A DNA stretch of 64,000 nucleotides, taken from contig CM049317.1 of NCBI GenBank assembly GCA_026874595.1, positions 77,815,891-77,879,890 of the forward strand, in the 5' to 3' direction. The translations under genes were made by a program, and so were the position numbers. Positions 32,666-46,345 of this stretch are shown here, one piece after another. Every line of letters begins with the position of its first letter. Position 1 is the stretch's first letter. Source of the stretch: Sipunculus nudus. Taxonomy: Eukaryota > Annelida > Sipuncula > Golfingiida > Sipunculidae. The notes below the pieces were generated by a model. That model saw nothing but the letters and a program-made list of their open reading frames with translations, was not told where the DNA came from and did no database searches.

Positions 32666-33986
32666 ACGGAAGCGTATTGCTGCCATCTGGTAAAAGAAAA
32701 ATAAATTATTTATCTCGTACGTACGACATATTATCTCGTACGTACGACATATTATCTCGTACGTACGACATATTATCTCGTACGTACGACATAATAAATC
32801 TCAATAATATTTCAAGCAAGCGAAATATACATCAAATCGTTGTCTGACAATCATATAAAGAACTCATTTTACGACAGGTGATTAAATAATGTTAGCAGTA
32901 TATGATTTTATAATAATGAGCCTATCATAATGTTAATAAGAAAAAAATCTTGCCTTTGCCAAACTAAAACTACTTTTTTTAGAAAGAAGGGTTCGGACTA
33001 GAGGTACATTTCCCAAATAGCCTGATTTTAAGTAACTGAGAATGATTATTTGTACGGCAGGTTTCTAATATTCTAAACTTGATCTTTCTAAGAACTAGAT
33101 TTATACATAACACATCGTGAAGTTGGCCTTTTAAATTATTAATGCATATACAGCCATTGGTATGATTGTTGGGTAGCTGAATAGAAAACAATCCATTTAA
33201 TGGGGTACGTATAATTTTTATTTTGAACTAATCACTCATGGGCGTGCGATTAATCTGTGACAGAAGAATACGAAATTAAACAATAAGTCTTAACCGCATA
33301 TGTCAGGTTGAAGTGGTGGTAAAATCTACACCTCAGATTTGTCTCATTCGCGGATTGGTATAAGATCATGTATGTGGTACATGTACGTGTAACTCGCCCT
33401 TTTGTAAACGGCATGAAGTTCAACTTATTGGATCAAGCACTTCGTTTAATTAAATATGAATCATGAACCTCTCCTAATGGGCATCTCTGTATTACAGAAC
33501 CTCTATAAGTGTCTGTTAAGTGTTTACATAAGAAGGCCCGGTGACCAGAGGAAAGATCTTGGTCGCGCACCTGCGACAATTATAAAAAATAAAAGAAACA
33601 TAAAAGAAGAAACACCTAGAAAAGCTTGAAAACCCTTGAATTGTGAATTCATGCTGTACCACCACCAGGTGGCGTGAGCGCTGTGTTTGTTTCGTTTCTA
33701 AACGATTGGTCTCGTTTCAGAATTTTATTTCCATTTCAAATTTGCCATATAAGCATAGGAATCCCCCGCAAGTAACAATAACTAATTGTGTCCCTTGCAC
33801 ATGTTGGGATATTTTATCTTGTCAAATAAGAACATATGATAGACATTACATGTATTACTAATGCCATTAATAGTACCACCGGCTGAGCCATTCTAACACA
33901 GCGCTAGTATTATATCACAAGGCTTTCAGTCTTTTCACACACACACACACACACCCTCACACACATACCCTCACACACACACAAAC

Positions 33987-34058
<72 letters not shown>

Positions 34059-35429
34059 GATTGTATAGTAGAGAGTTTAAATGAAAAAAAGGACCTATTT
34101 ACATTTTACAAACCAGGTATTTTGAGTATACATGAAGTACTATTTAGTCTCCTCAAACTATTACGGGATCTTTCAATATTTCGTTCTTCGTTTGCTTTCT
34201 CCTCTTTACAAGTGCAAAAAAACTTGCCCTGGGCGCGATCAATGAGGAAAAACAAACAGCGCTCACGCCACATTGTGACCGTAAAAATAAACTTCACAAA
34301 TCAAGGTTTTTCAAGCTTTTCTGGGTGATTTTCTTTTATGTTTCTTCTCTTTTTTTATAATTGTCGCGTGTGCTAGACTAAGATTTTGCTTCTGGTCATG
34401 CGGTCTTGTTATAGTAAACAGACAAAGGTGCACGGTGTTTACTCACACACAGAACCATAATAACGGATACAAAAGCGGTAAACAGGAGATATTAAGCCCG
34501 TGTATCGACATGGTATTGTTGAACAACTTTTGTATTCAGCCAAAATGAGTTGATAACGTGAGACAAAACACATATTATTACAAGAGAATATAAACCTTGA
34601 GTGTCAATATAATGGTGTCTGTAATACAGAGATGCCCGTAAGGAGAGGTTCCTGATTTATATATTATGAAACAAAGTGCTTGATCCCATCAGTTGAACTT
34701 CGTGCCATTTACGGTAGGGCGAGTGACACTGTGCGTTATGTCATAAATCTAGTTCTTATACAGATCAATTTTGGAATATAAGAAACCTACCCCACATATA
34801 TCCATTCTCAATTACTTACAATCGGGCTATTTGTTGGCTGTACCTCTTTTCCGAACCCTTCTTTCACCAAAAGGTAGTTTCAATTTGGCAAAGGCAATAA
34901 TTTTTTTCTTATTAATATTACACTGCTAACAAAATTTAATGGAGAATAACCTATTTAAAAAGGAAATTTCTGTATATGACTGGCAGACAACGATTTGATA
35001 AATTTCTTTTCCTTGAAATATTTCCGAAACCTAAACACAAAGAAACAACAACAAAAAAATAGCATTTTAATTTATAGTATAAATAAATAAATATATAAAT
35101 AAATGCATTAATAAACATATGTACTTTCTTTCTTTTCAACGGTGTTCCGACGGTTTGCAAGGTGAAGATGTTGTGTAGTTAGGGTAACATATATAAAATG
35201 CTTATACATATATCAGTTGGCCTGTTGTGTATTCTGGGATTCAGATGCGGGAGATTATGTCGTACGTACGAGATATTATGTCGTACGTACGAGATAATAT
35301 GTCGTATACGTACCAGATAGTATGTAGTATACGTACGAGATAGTATGTCGTACGTACGAGATAGTATGTCGTACGTACGAGATAAATAATTTATTTTTCT
35401 TTTACCAGGTGGCAACAAAACGCTTCCGT
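32666..35429. mobile_element. Foldback element with about 1-kb inverted arms
   Basis: The left arm (32,666 to about 33,700) and right arm (about 34,240-35,429) are imperfect inverted copies. Both ends read ACGGAAGCG then TTGCTGCCA or TTGTTGCCA and CTGGTAAAAGAAAAATAAA. Each arm carries a block of 21-bp subrepeats with the palindrome TCGTACGTACGA (four on the left, more on the right). Deeper matches include GACAATTATAAAAAA and GTGGCGTGAGCGCTG. The central 540 bp is unique and contains AC, AT and AG microsatellites. No transposase is seen. Target duplication is not clear. Confidence 0.85.
33936..34056. repeat. (AC)n-(AT)n-(AG)n compound microsatellite
   Basis: It lies at the centre of the foldback element: ACACACAC runs, then TATATATA, then AGAGAGAG in direct succession. 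Confidence 0.95.
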
Positions 35430-36640
35430 AAAGATTCCTAGTTATATCAAAATGTTTTAATCGGGATGGGGATTCAGATAACACTTGACTCTTATGAAGT
35501 ATTTTCTTAGTTATTACTCTTGTCCTTCACAAACCTAATCACAATTTGTTCATTACTTTTAGTAAGTAGAGTTGCTAACAGACCAACGAAGCAACCACAC
35601 AACAACGCACGGTAAAAAAAAAGTTTACCTCTAATTAAACATAGTACTTGTAGCAGGTGTTAGCAGTTTATTTATTATATGTAAGCTTTAACATATGTGT
35701 TAATATAATTTTATATATATTTATACTTACGTATTTCAGAGTGACTGAAATACAGATAAAAAAAACTAAACATGTCTCAGGCTGTTGTTAAATACTTAAA
35801 CATGTTGGATGGAGAAACTTATAAACCAGAATTTAATTTTTAAAAATTATTACACTTTACAGTACTTACCCCTTTACACAGTACAACAGCTGTACACGGA
35901 AATAGAATCAGAACCGTCCAGCTGGAGCTGTACATCGTTCCTGCTACCAGTCAAACCAGCTAGTATGACAGTGCTTATAGTGTTACACACTAACTTCATA
36001 CTGTCTACAGCTGAATGTTCCTTTTTGTGCAATATTTTCGGCGAAATTACACGCATCTAGTGAACACCTGAGGGGATTGAATACAAAACAGACTCAATGT
36101 TGTACACCATGCGAGAGCGGGTTTTATCGACCAAACAATTACTGAAAAGGTATGGTGGCGCTTAACCAATGTGGAATTTAGTCAAATACATTAATCTCAT
36201 GGCTGAGTAATATGGCATAGGAGCCTTTTGCAGATGAACTGATCATTATAGAATATGCTTCAAAGCAGAAACAGCGAGTAATTGGGCATATATGGGCTAA
36301 TTCTTTCTTTTCAGTTTGTCCCCCCTTCATAACCCGTGCTTCCCTTTTCTCCCTTTAGTCAAGTGTACAATATTAGCTATACAAGGCAAACATAAAGCAT
36401 ATATAATTCCTCTGTTTTGCTGGATTATACACATGTAACAGAATTATGTATTTTTTCCCCAATAGCTATCAGCTTGTATCTTTTCTCCACTAAACATTGA
36501 TAAGTTGTGTATCTACATTTTGAATCCATACACAAATAATTTGAAAGACGATTTATATATATATGCGCTTGCCTTTCACTCGCTGTATGTGTGCTGCACT
36601 GGCGCCGCCTGTAGGCTGTAAACGAAACTGACCGAGCTTT

Positions 36641-36762
36641 AGACTGGTACCCTGCTCTATTAAGGCCCTCAAGCCAAGCATAGAGACAGGCGTACAACGC
36701 CATCTTCAGTACTCCCAGTTGCAACTCCTGACCTACCTGTAGACTGGTTCCAACTCCAGTCT
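36641..36762. mobile_element. Small MITE-like repeat, copy 1
   Basis: It begins AGACTGGTACCCTGCTCTAT and ends near GGTTCCAACTCCAGTCT, so its own ends are roughly inverted. It matches the reverse complement of 37,084-37,195 (GATGGCGTTGTACGCC, GTCTCTATG). Confidence 0.65.
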
Positions 36763-37083
36763 GTACGCTCACACCGATTGTCATGGACGTTCTCGCGATC
36801 CTGGCTGGTTATCCGTGAAGATTACTTATAAAATTACTTTCTTTAGTTATTTAAAGTTTTCAAATATTGAAAAATTAGTTTTTGCACAAACATTGACTGA
36901 TGGATGTATAGATGATACGAATCATACGATATACTAAATACTTGATATTCCACTGTACGTGGCATTGGTTTATTATTAATATCTATTAATCTAATCATAA
37001 ATGTCACACGAAATGTACAGCCAACTTTTAACAACTTCTCTGAGCAAACGAAATGCATATTAATATCATATATGATTCAAATT

Positions 37084-37195
37084 GAGTTGGAACCAGTCTG
37101 CCGGGAGTCCTGAAGATGGCGTTGTACGCCCGTCTCTATGATTGGCCTAGAGCAGCGGTGCCATAATAGAGCGGGGTACCAGTCTAACCGAGCTT
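37084..37195. mobile_element. Small MITE-like repeat, copy 2 (inverted)
   Basis: GAGTTGGAACCAGTCT to GGGGTACCAGTCTAACCG, opposite in direction to the copy at 36,641. The pair lies 321 bp apart. Confidence 0.65.
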
Positions 37196-37495
37196 CACCA
37201 ATGGCGATGTCATGTGACCTTTTTATCCCTTGAATCTGTTGATAAGGGAACGCGCGTATCCTTAAAGCGGGTTAGATTGATCTTTGCCGGTCTATTCTGC
37301 TATTAATCCAATATTTTTATAAGACCCGGTTGTCAATTACGTAGATCTAATAAAAAACACCGTATGCCCCAGGTAAAATGAAATTAATCATTAAGTGTCG
37401 TACGAACTTGCCGCTAGACCCTTGACCGTTTTTTTCCGAAAGTTCGTTTTCCGTACAAAAAGCTTGTCCCCCGACGCTTGCGGAAAACCGCGCTC

Positions 37496-37622
<127 letters not shown>

Positions 37623-38100
37623 ACGATGAAGAAAAACAACACTGTAAATTCACTACAGACTGTTTTACGGGATGCGACCCGATCCTCAGGTGAATGTTGT
37701 TAGAATGAAGCTAACGGCATGGAATTTACGAGATTATGCTTGGTGCGTATCGGGGAGAGCAACTAAATGACTGACACTGATCCTATTGTGCTCGGGGGCA
37801 CAATAGGATTATTCGGGGTACATTTGCAATGCTGGAACCTTACAGGTTTATTATTTTATTATTTATTACAGGATGTTTTACCAGGATGCCCATTCAACAC
37901 AGTATGCTGATATTTAATAGGGTCCTGGGTCCAGTGATCATTTCAGTTGTATACAACTGTTTCTCTGTTGATCATTTCAAGTAATGTTTGTTCAAAAGGA
38001 AATAATTGAGGCGGGGAAATTACGCATTGGCAAATTTCGAGCGTGTGGTACGAAACTAATTAGTCATGAAATGCCTGAAGAAAACCTAGTTTAGGTATTT

Positions 38101-38153
<53 letters not shown>

Positions 38154-39059
38154 TATACAATATATATAGGAGTAGTGCTCTCCTGACGATTATTTTTTTG
38201 CACAGAAAATTTCGATTGAATATTACACATGTATATTACACATTTGCGTTATGTAAATTTATTTCTCGTCAAATAAACAGTTCTGAGTTCTATTTGGTTG
38301 GTTTAAGGCTGCATCCCGGTTTCAGCCGTGCCCATATTCTCAGAATAATTACAAAATAACTTTCTTTACCATTCACTTCTAATCAGGCGTTCAAAGTCAG
38401 TTCTATTTCATTTAAACAAAGGCCTTTCTTTTTGCTGCCCGAATTCGAAACATTATGAATGTATATGCCGTTGTCCCACTTCGTGACCCTTCCCGCCCGC
38501 TGTGCACTCGCTGTGGTCCACGTATTATATCTCCACTACCTGTCTACACCCATTTTTCCTGCATTGTAATCGGAAACAAACACGTGATTTCTTAGTTTTA
38601 ATATCATTCCAAAAATGGGCATAGATTCCTTATTTTAGCCTCTTCCATTCCTTAAAGTCGTTTTCAAAGTTGGCACCTTTGTATTCTCTCCTAGCTAGAG
38701 GCTTCGCTGTGCAATATTCCCTTTATAATAAATCCATGTAATTAGGGCCCCGCTTGAATAAGCGAGTTCGCTATAGTAATCACCTTAATTGTCTGTCCTT
38801 CCACAAATTCGTTTACGGATGATGACTCCTGTTTGGACATAAAGATTTCAAACTTTACTTATATGGCCCACAACAAAAGCTGATGGGGTCAAAGGTCAAG
38901 GTCACAGGATCCACTTAAAAGAAATAATGCAATGTAATCAAAACACGCATCTCAAACCTTCCACCTTACACATATAACTTACCTTCTAACAGGGGAAGAT
39001 TATTTCGATTTAATTTTCGATTTAATTATTTTTCTTCAAGCATATCACTCAGCCCGTAC

Positions 39060-39120
39060 TGGATATTTTTTTGGGAGCATTTTCCCCTCTTTCCCCGGGA
39101 TACGCCGGGTAACTCTGCTA
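39060..39120 (+). mobile_element. Helitron-like 3' terminus
   Basis: CCCGG-GATACG-CCGGG forms a 5-bp stem with a 6-nt loop and is followed by TAACTCTGCTAGT, then an AT run. A short GC hairpin just before CTAGT is the Helitron 3' signature. No Rep/helicase ORF is present, so it is non-autonomous. The 5' TC end is not placed. Confidence 0.55.
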
Positions 39121-39181
<61 letters not shown>

Positions 39182-39439
39182 TACGTCCCTCGTTAGTACG
39201 GTAAACATGACCCAATGGACAGCAACACATATTTTCAGACACGTATCCTTATAGATAAACTTGAATACAGTGTAGGTGCAATAATAATCATATTATTTAC
39301 AATAAACACAACAACAGACAAAATGATAGAATTAAGGCACAATAAAGCTAAAAAAGTCCCTGGTAAGTCCTGTAACATAAATGAAATACTTAACAGATGG
39401 AGGAGGCCTATACACCACAAATACTCTTGCTGATCATTA

Positions 39440-40110
39440 AGCTAAGACCTCAAAAGCTGAAAACTGGCCTCTGCTCTTGATAGGCATCAATGTTCTCATG
39501 ATATACAAATGCTATGCCACCACCTCTAGCCTCTCTGGCTTGTTGTAATACTTTATATCCGAGGGGTCATATCATGAAGGATCGTCACGAATGTCACCCT
39601 TGAGCCATGTTACAGTAAGGGCCAGAATATCTATTCCCAGGTAAACAATTAAATCATTTATAGCTGTTATTTTATTACAGACCGACCAGGTATTTAGGAG
39701 AGATTTATGTATGTTCTTATTTCTGTTAACAGCCGATGCGCTGATCTTAGACAGGGTAGACTGGGTTGTATTTTACGTACGGGGCACACTGACAAGATCG
39801 TCCCAACATTGGGTTGTTTGTTTAACAAAAAAAGTAACAATCTTTGGGATGATAATGGGTCGAATTGGTCTTGCATGATACTGACCTGCCCTGGTTCCTC
39901 TGAGAGTGTGTTTATGAATACCAAAGCTTTTCAGAGTGTTACATAATTCTGATAATGGTGAGTGGTCAGTGTTACCCAAAGTGCAGGTGAAATTAATCTC
40001 AAAAGCTGGTCCACACTGTTCTTGAACCAAACTTTGGTCATGGTTGACTGCCAAACAACTACACTGGTGGAATACGGATAGAATGTCCAGTAATTTCCAC
40101 ACAGTTAGTC
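39440..40110 (-). mobile_element. LINE endonuclease remnant, copy 1
   Basis: On the minus strand, broken frames give RGTRAGQ, DILALTVTWLKGDIRDDPS, and GYKVLQQAREARGGGIAFVY then HENIDAYQEQRPVF. DILALTETWL and the GGGIAF stretch are typical of the AP-type endonuclease of CR1/L2-like elements. Frameshifts and stops are present. Confidence 0.7.
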
Positions 40111-40697
40111 GTCAAAAGCATAAGAAAAACAGTTCAAAGTCTCCCACGGTATTCCTTGGGTCACTATCAATACATGTGCAGATTTTCGAAGCCGTGTGAT
40201 GCACAGTGCTGAAGAAATTTTCAAATACATGTATATACGGAGCCCATCGGAATGTGTCCGTCGATCATGCAGCAAACACGGCGCAACATCTCAGCATCAA
40301 GAAGTCAGCATCATTGTTTGGTCATCTTAATATCAACCCAGTATCCATTAAGGTCTGACAATAAATGATATATAATGAATATTGAAATAATCAGGTTTTC
40401 TGTTCTGTGAATACATAGTGTATGCTCCTGATATACCATATTCCTTATATAAACAGGTGTTCTTCCATACAAGGCGCCCTTTCCATCATGCCAAACGGCT
40501 GTTTCTTTTGTACCGTTGGCCCATTGTTTCAGAGAACTGACTAGTGAATTGCGTTATGAAAACGTAACAAACATTTTCTGTGTTACACAACATAAATCAC
40601 ACTTATGAATTATAGTCCTGAATGGCTCCGCAAGTCCTGAGGTGTAATCTTTCTAATTAGTCATGAAATGCCTGAAGAAAACCTAGTTTAGGTATTT

Positions 40698-40762
<65 letters not shown>

Positions 40763-41679
40763 TATACAATATATATAGGAGTAGTGCTCTCCTGACGATT
40801 ATTTTTTTGCACAGAAAATTTCGATTGAATATTACACATGTATATTACACATTTGCGTTATGTAAATTTATTTCTCGTCAAATAAACAGTTCTGAGTTCT
40901 ATTTGGTTGGTTTAAGGCTGCATCCCGGTTTCAGCCGTGCCCATATTCTCAGAATAATTACAAAATAACTTTCTTTACCATTCACTTCTAATCAGGCGTT
41001 CAAAGTCAGTTCTATTTCATTTAAACAAAGGCCTTTCTTTTTGCTGCCCGAATTCGAAACATTATGAATGTATATGCCGTTGTCCCACTTCGTGACCCTT
41101 CCCGCCCGCTGTGCACTCGCTGTGGTCCACGATGGGGTGACGTATTATATCTCCACTACCTGTCTACACCCATTTTTCCTGCATTGTAATCGGAAACAAA
41201 CACGTGATTTCTTAGTTTTAATATCATTCCAAAAATGGGCATAGATTCCTTATTTTAGCCTCTTCCATTCCTTAAAGTCGTTTTCAAAGTTGGCACCTTT
41301 GTATTCTCTCCTAGCTAGAGGCTTCGCTGTGCAATATTCCCTTTATAATAAATCCATGTAATTAGGGCCCCGCTTGAATAAGCGAGTTCGCTATAGTAAT
41401 CACCTTAATTGTCTGTCCTTCCACAAATTCGTTTACGGATGATGACTCCTGTTTGGACATAAAGATTTCAAACTTTACTTATATGGCCCACAACAAAAGC
41501 TGATGGGGTCAAAGGTCAAGGTCACAGGATCCACTTAAAAGAAATAATGCAATGTAATCAAAACACGCATCTCAAACCTTCCACCTTACACATATAACTT
41601 ACCTTCTAACAGGGGAAGATTATTTCGATTTAATTTTCGATTTAATTATTTTTCTTCAAGCATATCACTCAGCCCGTAC

Positions 41680-41740
41680 TGGATATTTTTTTGGGAGCAT
41701 TTTCCCCTCTTTCCCCGGGATACGCCGGGTAACTCTGCTA
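41680..41740 (+). mobile_element. Helitron-like 3' terminus, duplicate
   Basis: Identical copy of the terminus at 39,060-39,120, carried by unit 2 of the tandem duplication; the AT run after it is 24 bp longer. Confidence 0.55.
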
Positions 41741-41825
<85 letters not shown>

Positions 41826-42083
41826 TACGTCCCTCGTTAGTACGGTAAACATGACCCAATGGACAGCAACACATATTTTCAGACACGTATCCTTATAGAT
41901 AAACTTGAATACAGTGTAGGTGCAATAATAATCATATTATTTACAATAAACACAACAACAGACAAAATGATAGAATTAAGGCACAATAAAGCTAAAAAAG
42001 TCCCTGGTAAGTCCTGTAACATAAATGAAATACTTAACAGATGGAGGAGGCCTATACACCACAAATACTCTTGCTGATCATTA

Positions 42084-42754
42084 AGCTAAGACCTCAAAAG
42101 CTGAAAACTGGCCTCTGCTCTTGATAGGCATCAATGTTCTCATGATATACAAATGCTATGCCACCACCTCTAGCCTCTCTGGCTTGTTGTAATACTTTAT
42201 ATCCGAGGGGTCATATCATGAAGGATCGTCACGAATGTCACCCTTGAGCCATGTTACAGTAAGGGCCAGAATATCTATTCCCAGGTAAACAATTAAATCA
42301 TTTATAGCTGTTATTTTATTACAGACCGACCAGGTATTTAGGAGAGATTTATGTATGTTCTTATTTCTGTTAACAGCCGATGCGCTGATCTTAGACAGGG
42401 TAGACTGGGTTGTATTTTACGTACGGGGCACACTGACAAGATCGTCCCAACATTGGGTTGTTTGTTTAACAAAAAAAGTAACAATCTTTGGGATGATAAT
42501 GGGTCGAATTGGTCTTGCATGATACTGACCTGCCCTGGTTCCTCTGAGAGTGTGTTTATGAATACCAAAGCTTTTCAGAGTGTTACATAATTCTGATAAT
42601 GGTGAGTGGTCAGTGTTACCCAAAGTGCAGGTGAAATTAATCTCAAAAGCTGGTCCACACTGTTCTTGAACCAAACTTTGGTCATGGTTGACTGCCAAAC
42701 AACTACACTGGTGGAATACGGATAGAATGTCCAGTAATTTCCACACAGTTAGTC
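42084..42754 (-). mobile_element. LINE endonuclease remnant, copy 2
   Basis: Same remnant carried by the second unit of the tandem duplication; it shares every lesion with copy 1, so the damage came before the duplication. Confidence 0.7.
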
Positions 42755-43297
42755 GTCAAAAGCATAAGAAAAACAGTTCAAAGTCTCCCACGGTATTCCT
42801 TGGGTCACTATCAATACATGTGCAGATTTTCGAAGCCGTGTGATGCACAGTGCTGAAGAAATTTTCAAATACATGTATATACGGAGCCCATCGGAATGTG
42901 TCCGTCGATCATGCAGCAAACACGGCGCAACATCTCAGCATCAAGAAGTCAGCATCATTGTTTGGTCATCTTAATATCAACCCAGTATCCATTAAGGTCT
43001 GACAATAAATGATATATAATGAATATTGAAATAATCAGGTTTTCTGTTCTGTGAATACATAGTGTATGCTCCTGATATACCATATTCCTTATATAAACAG
43101 GTGTTCTTCCATACAAGGCGCCCTTTCCATCATGCCAAACGGCTGTTTCTTTTGTACCGTTGGCCCATTGTTTCAGAGAACTGACTAGTGAATTGCGTTA
43201 TGAAAACGTAACAAACATTTTCTGTGTTACACAACATAAATCACACTTATGAATTATAGTCCTGAATGGCTCCGCAAGTCCTGAGGTGTAATCTTTA

Positions 43298-43964
43298 AAC
43301 GGAGCCAATCACCTCTAAAGCATGTTGAATTAACATTAAAAATTGCTTCTTTCCTTTGAAATAAATTTGTACCTGGCAAAATATTGCCCTGAAACCGTTT
43401 GCCTACTCCTGTAAACAAGTGTTAAAAACAGTGCTCCGGGCGCGATCACGTGTCAACATAAACAGCGCGTGTATCGGCAAACACGTGTCAGTCAGGAGAT
43501 GCTCTGACTGAAAACGAAATACATGTTCCTGCTGGCTGAAACTTCGCTTGTTGCGGCTTACAATAGGGCCTCCAGTCACACGGCCCTGTTATGACCTGAT
43601 TATGTCCCTTTAATCTTTAATTCAAATGTGACAATTTTACAGACGCCGATGAATCAAACGAATTTTCAAGTTGACCAGCAGTTGTTTAAGACGAAAAAGA
43701 ATATTTTTTTATTTTCTTTAAAAAGTCTATCGACAGATACGTCATCACAGGGTCGCCAGAAGCATCTCACCGATGCAAATCACGTGACGTGTAGACGAAG
43801 CCAATGATATTTTCAGGCGAAGCCAATCACCTGCCATTACTGTAAAAAGGAGACTCAATTGAAGCACGATTTAAGACGACAAAGAATTTTTCAGCATATT
43901 TTTACTTGAAGCACGATACTTATAAAAGGAATTCGCTCCAACTTTGGGAATTTGAGTATGCCTG
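43298..43964. other. Spacer right of the duplication, no feature recognised
   Basis: Moderate GC, with words such as GCGATCACGTGTCAACATAA. No coding frame or known repeat is seen. Confidence 0.4.
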
Positions 43965-44190
43965 GGGCTACATTAGACCCAGGCTCTCACCCTGGTGCGT
44001 GGTCAGTAAACGTGAAAAACATATGTTTCTCGCTTTATAAAATGAAGGGTTCAACCCAAGAGGATTAATGACAAAACCTAATTCAAGGTCCAATTTTCAG
44101 GACAGGGTGGGGTGGGGTGGTGGCAGGGTTTCAGGCCTCAAAATTCGTCTGATACGATGGAAAAAAGATTGCTGCGGCTGTAAATTGGAT
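43965..44190 (+). repeat. Dispersed repeat B, copy 2
   Basis: GACCCAGGCTCTCACCCTGG, GCGTGGTCAGTAAACGTG, CTCGCTTTATAAAATGAAGG, ATTAATGACAAAACC and GATTGCTGCGGCTGTAAAT occur in the same order as at 12,640-12,875 (reversed). Confidence 0.65.
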
Positions 44191-44329
44191 ACAGACCCTC
44201 TGCATGGGAGTCTTATTTGGTCCGTTTCTGCTGCATATTTCTGTTTCTTTCTTCGTGAATAGTTTCCTTGCAACCTACATTTAATTAATCTTTCATTTGT
44301 ACCTCACATCAACCTATTCTTTATACGTC

Positions 44330-44525
44330 CAACGATAGAAACCAGTAAAATGTCATCGAAAACCTGAGCGTCTCATCCCGGTCCGCAAAGCAAACATCAT
44401 CACTGACCAGGTCTTCAAGGTAAAGACACCGGGGTATGAATTTCTTGCCATGAGCACATGTAAAGAGTCTTTGTACGCATCTTATTGAGAGAGTATCCCA
44501 CTGATAATATATATTTTCTTTTAAC
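44330..44525 (-). repeat. Dispersed repeat A, copy 2
   Basis: Minus-strand counterpart of 11,983-12,180. Confidence 0.6.
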
Positions 44526-44529
44526 TTAT

Positions 44530-45545
44530 AGAACAAAAAAATGAGCTAACATTCCACATCTCAGTTATTATATCTCCCCAACTCCGGTTAAAACCCGGTT
44601 TACCGGGTTTATCTGCTATAGTCATAAAATATGATTCATTGATAAAACAACACCGAAGTTTCCACAGTCCATGAGTTTTAATGTTGAAGGTGTCACTCAT
44701 AATCGCATAAGGAGGGCTTCATATGACGTCAGTACAGTTTAATCCTCGACATTTTGCTTTTAATTTATAGTCGCTGATGGTAGGATTATAGAAATGTACA
44801 CATATGCAGGCATGTATTTCGAAATAAGTGCGTTAGTAAACGAATCAGATCTGTTAAATTATGTAACGATGTAGTTCTCTGTAACATGCATTTATGAAGT
44901 TCATTGGGTGTCTAAGCCGTGGATTTACATGCCGGTTATACTGCCAATATATGGAGAGTTTTACTAAAATGTGTCTTCCATCGAAATACCGTGCTGCAAT
45001 TCGATTTTAATTTGTATGTTAAACACCTACTCATCCACGTGCGAAGAAAAGTGTGCTCCATTCTCTGATTTAGCATATGTACTTGTATGTATTTAACAGT
45101 TTATATTTTGCCTGTAAACAGGTAATACCAGGGATGCTAATTATATAAGTTGACCAATACTGTTGGGGCCCCCTAACTATAATATGAGACTGCTAATATC
45201 TAGCATTTGTGCAACTTTTTCAGCACTGGATTCATGGAATGCCGTACAACTTTATATACTGATTTGAGACAGACAGATCACAGTAATAACGGAGATGCTT
45301 GCGGAACAATCATTTCGCTTTAGACAAGAGCCCTGAAATTGCCTCCACTAGACATATATTCCTGCTTCCCTGCAACATTTCAAGAAAATTTGACCAAAGA
45401 AATTCTTCAAGTGTATATCTATTCAGCAATTTTACAACAATTGATCTATTTTGAGGAGAGATTTCATAAAAGTATTACAGTTAGTTTATATTTGTTATGT
45501 ACATTAACATAACAGCTTTATGTATTTTATGCACAAGTATTGCCT

Positions 45546-45588
<43 letters not shown>

Positions 45589-46287
45589 TTGAGCATATTT
45601 AAAGACTGACAAGTATCTAAGTTAGCGGTCCCTGCGAGATGAACAATAAAATAGTCTGCATGGTTCACAATTTATTGGTTGTAACCAACCATGTGTATTT
45701 CTGACATCCTAAATATTTTAACAAAAGTGAAAAAGGTGACTAAACAGTGACTTATGTTGTTTCAGGTTTTAATTAAATTCCAGTTTAATTTCTTGATCCA
45801 TGGGTCACTCTTATTAATACATTTCCACCAGAATAACACTTCATAAAATTTCAAAGAGTACAATCAAACTTAATTAAACACAATAATTAACAACAAAATT
45901 AAAATCACACTTCCACGAATTGAAAGATCAATTAAGGGTTATCTCTGTTACACAAACGTTGTATCCAAGTGACAGCAGTTAAAATGTATCGATTATATTT
46001 AAAAGCAAATGCATTAAGGGTGCTACTGGGGTGTATACTCTCAAGTAATGTGTCACATTAGAGAGAACAGGCCATTTTATGGCACTTGTCCTGATATGTG
46101 GACGTTTATAATTCCAGTAGAGATTCTGAAACACGACACGTGGTGCACGAACTACAAAGAGCCTTTATTTATCATCAAAAATATTAGGAAATTCAGGTTA
46201 TATACTGTTCTTTGTTTATCTGAATATTCAGTCAGGATACAATAATCATTACCATTGGGAAATTAAAAGACTACACACACACACACA

Positions 46288-46345
<58 letters not shown>

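Larger units (their letters stand above)
38056..40652 (+). repeat. 2.6-kb tandem duplication, unit 1
   Basis: The unit from CTAATTAGTCATGAAATGCC to GAGGTGTAATCTTT is followed immediately by a second copy. Copies look identical except for two (AT)n length changes (12 and 24 bp) and an 11-bp insertion in unit 2. Content: two (AT)n runs, a Helitron-like 3' end at 39,090-39,120, and a minus-strand remnant of a LINE endonuclease at 39,440-40,110. Confidence 0.95.
40653..43297 (+). repeat. 2.6-kb tandem duplication, unit 2
   Basis: Second copy, 2,645 bp against 2,597. The insertion ATGGGGTGACG after CCACG at about 41,131 is flanked by ACG microhomology. Past 43,297 the sequence diverges (AAACGGAGCC). 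Confidence 0.95.

Noticed and set aside
33660-33672. CCACCAGGTGGC, similar to a CTCF core, in the foldback element
   Set aside because: A single short match in a repeat is weak evidence; its counterpart in the other arm is altered.
39773-40102. 109-codon minus frame present twice (also at 42,417)
   Set aside because: It lies within the LINE endonuclease remnant and is repeated only because of the tandem duplication; not a host gene.
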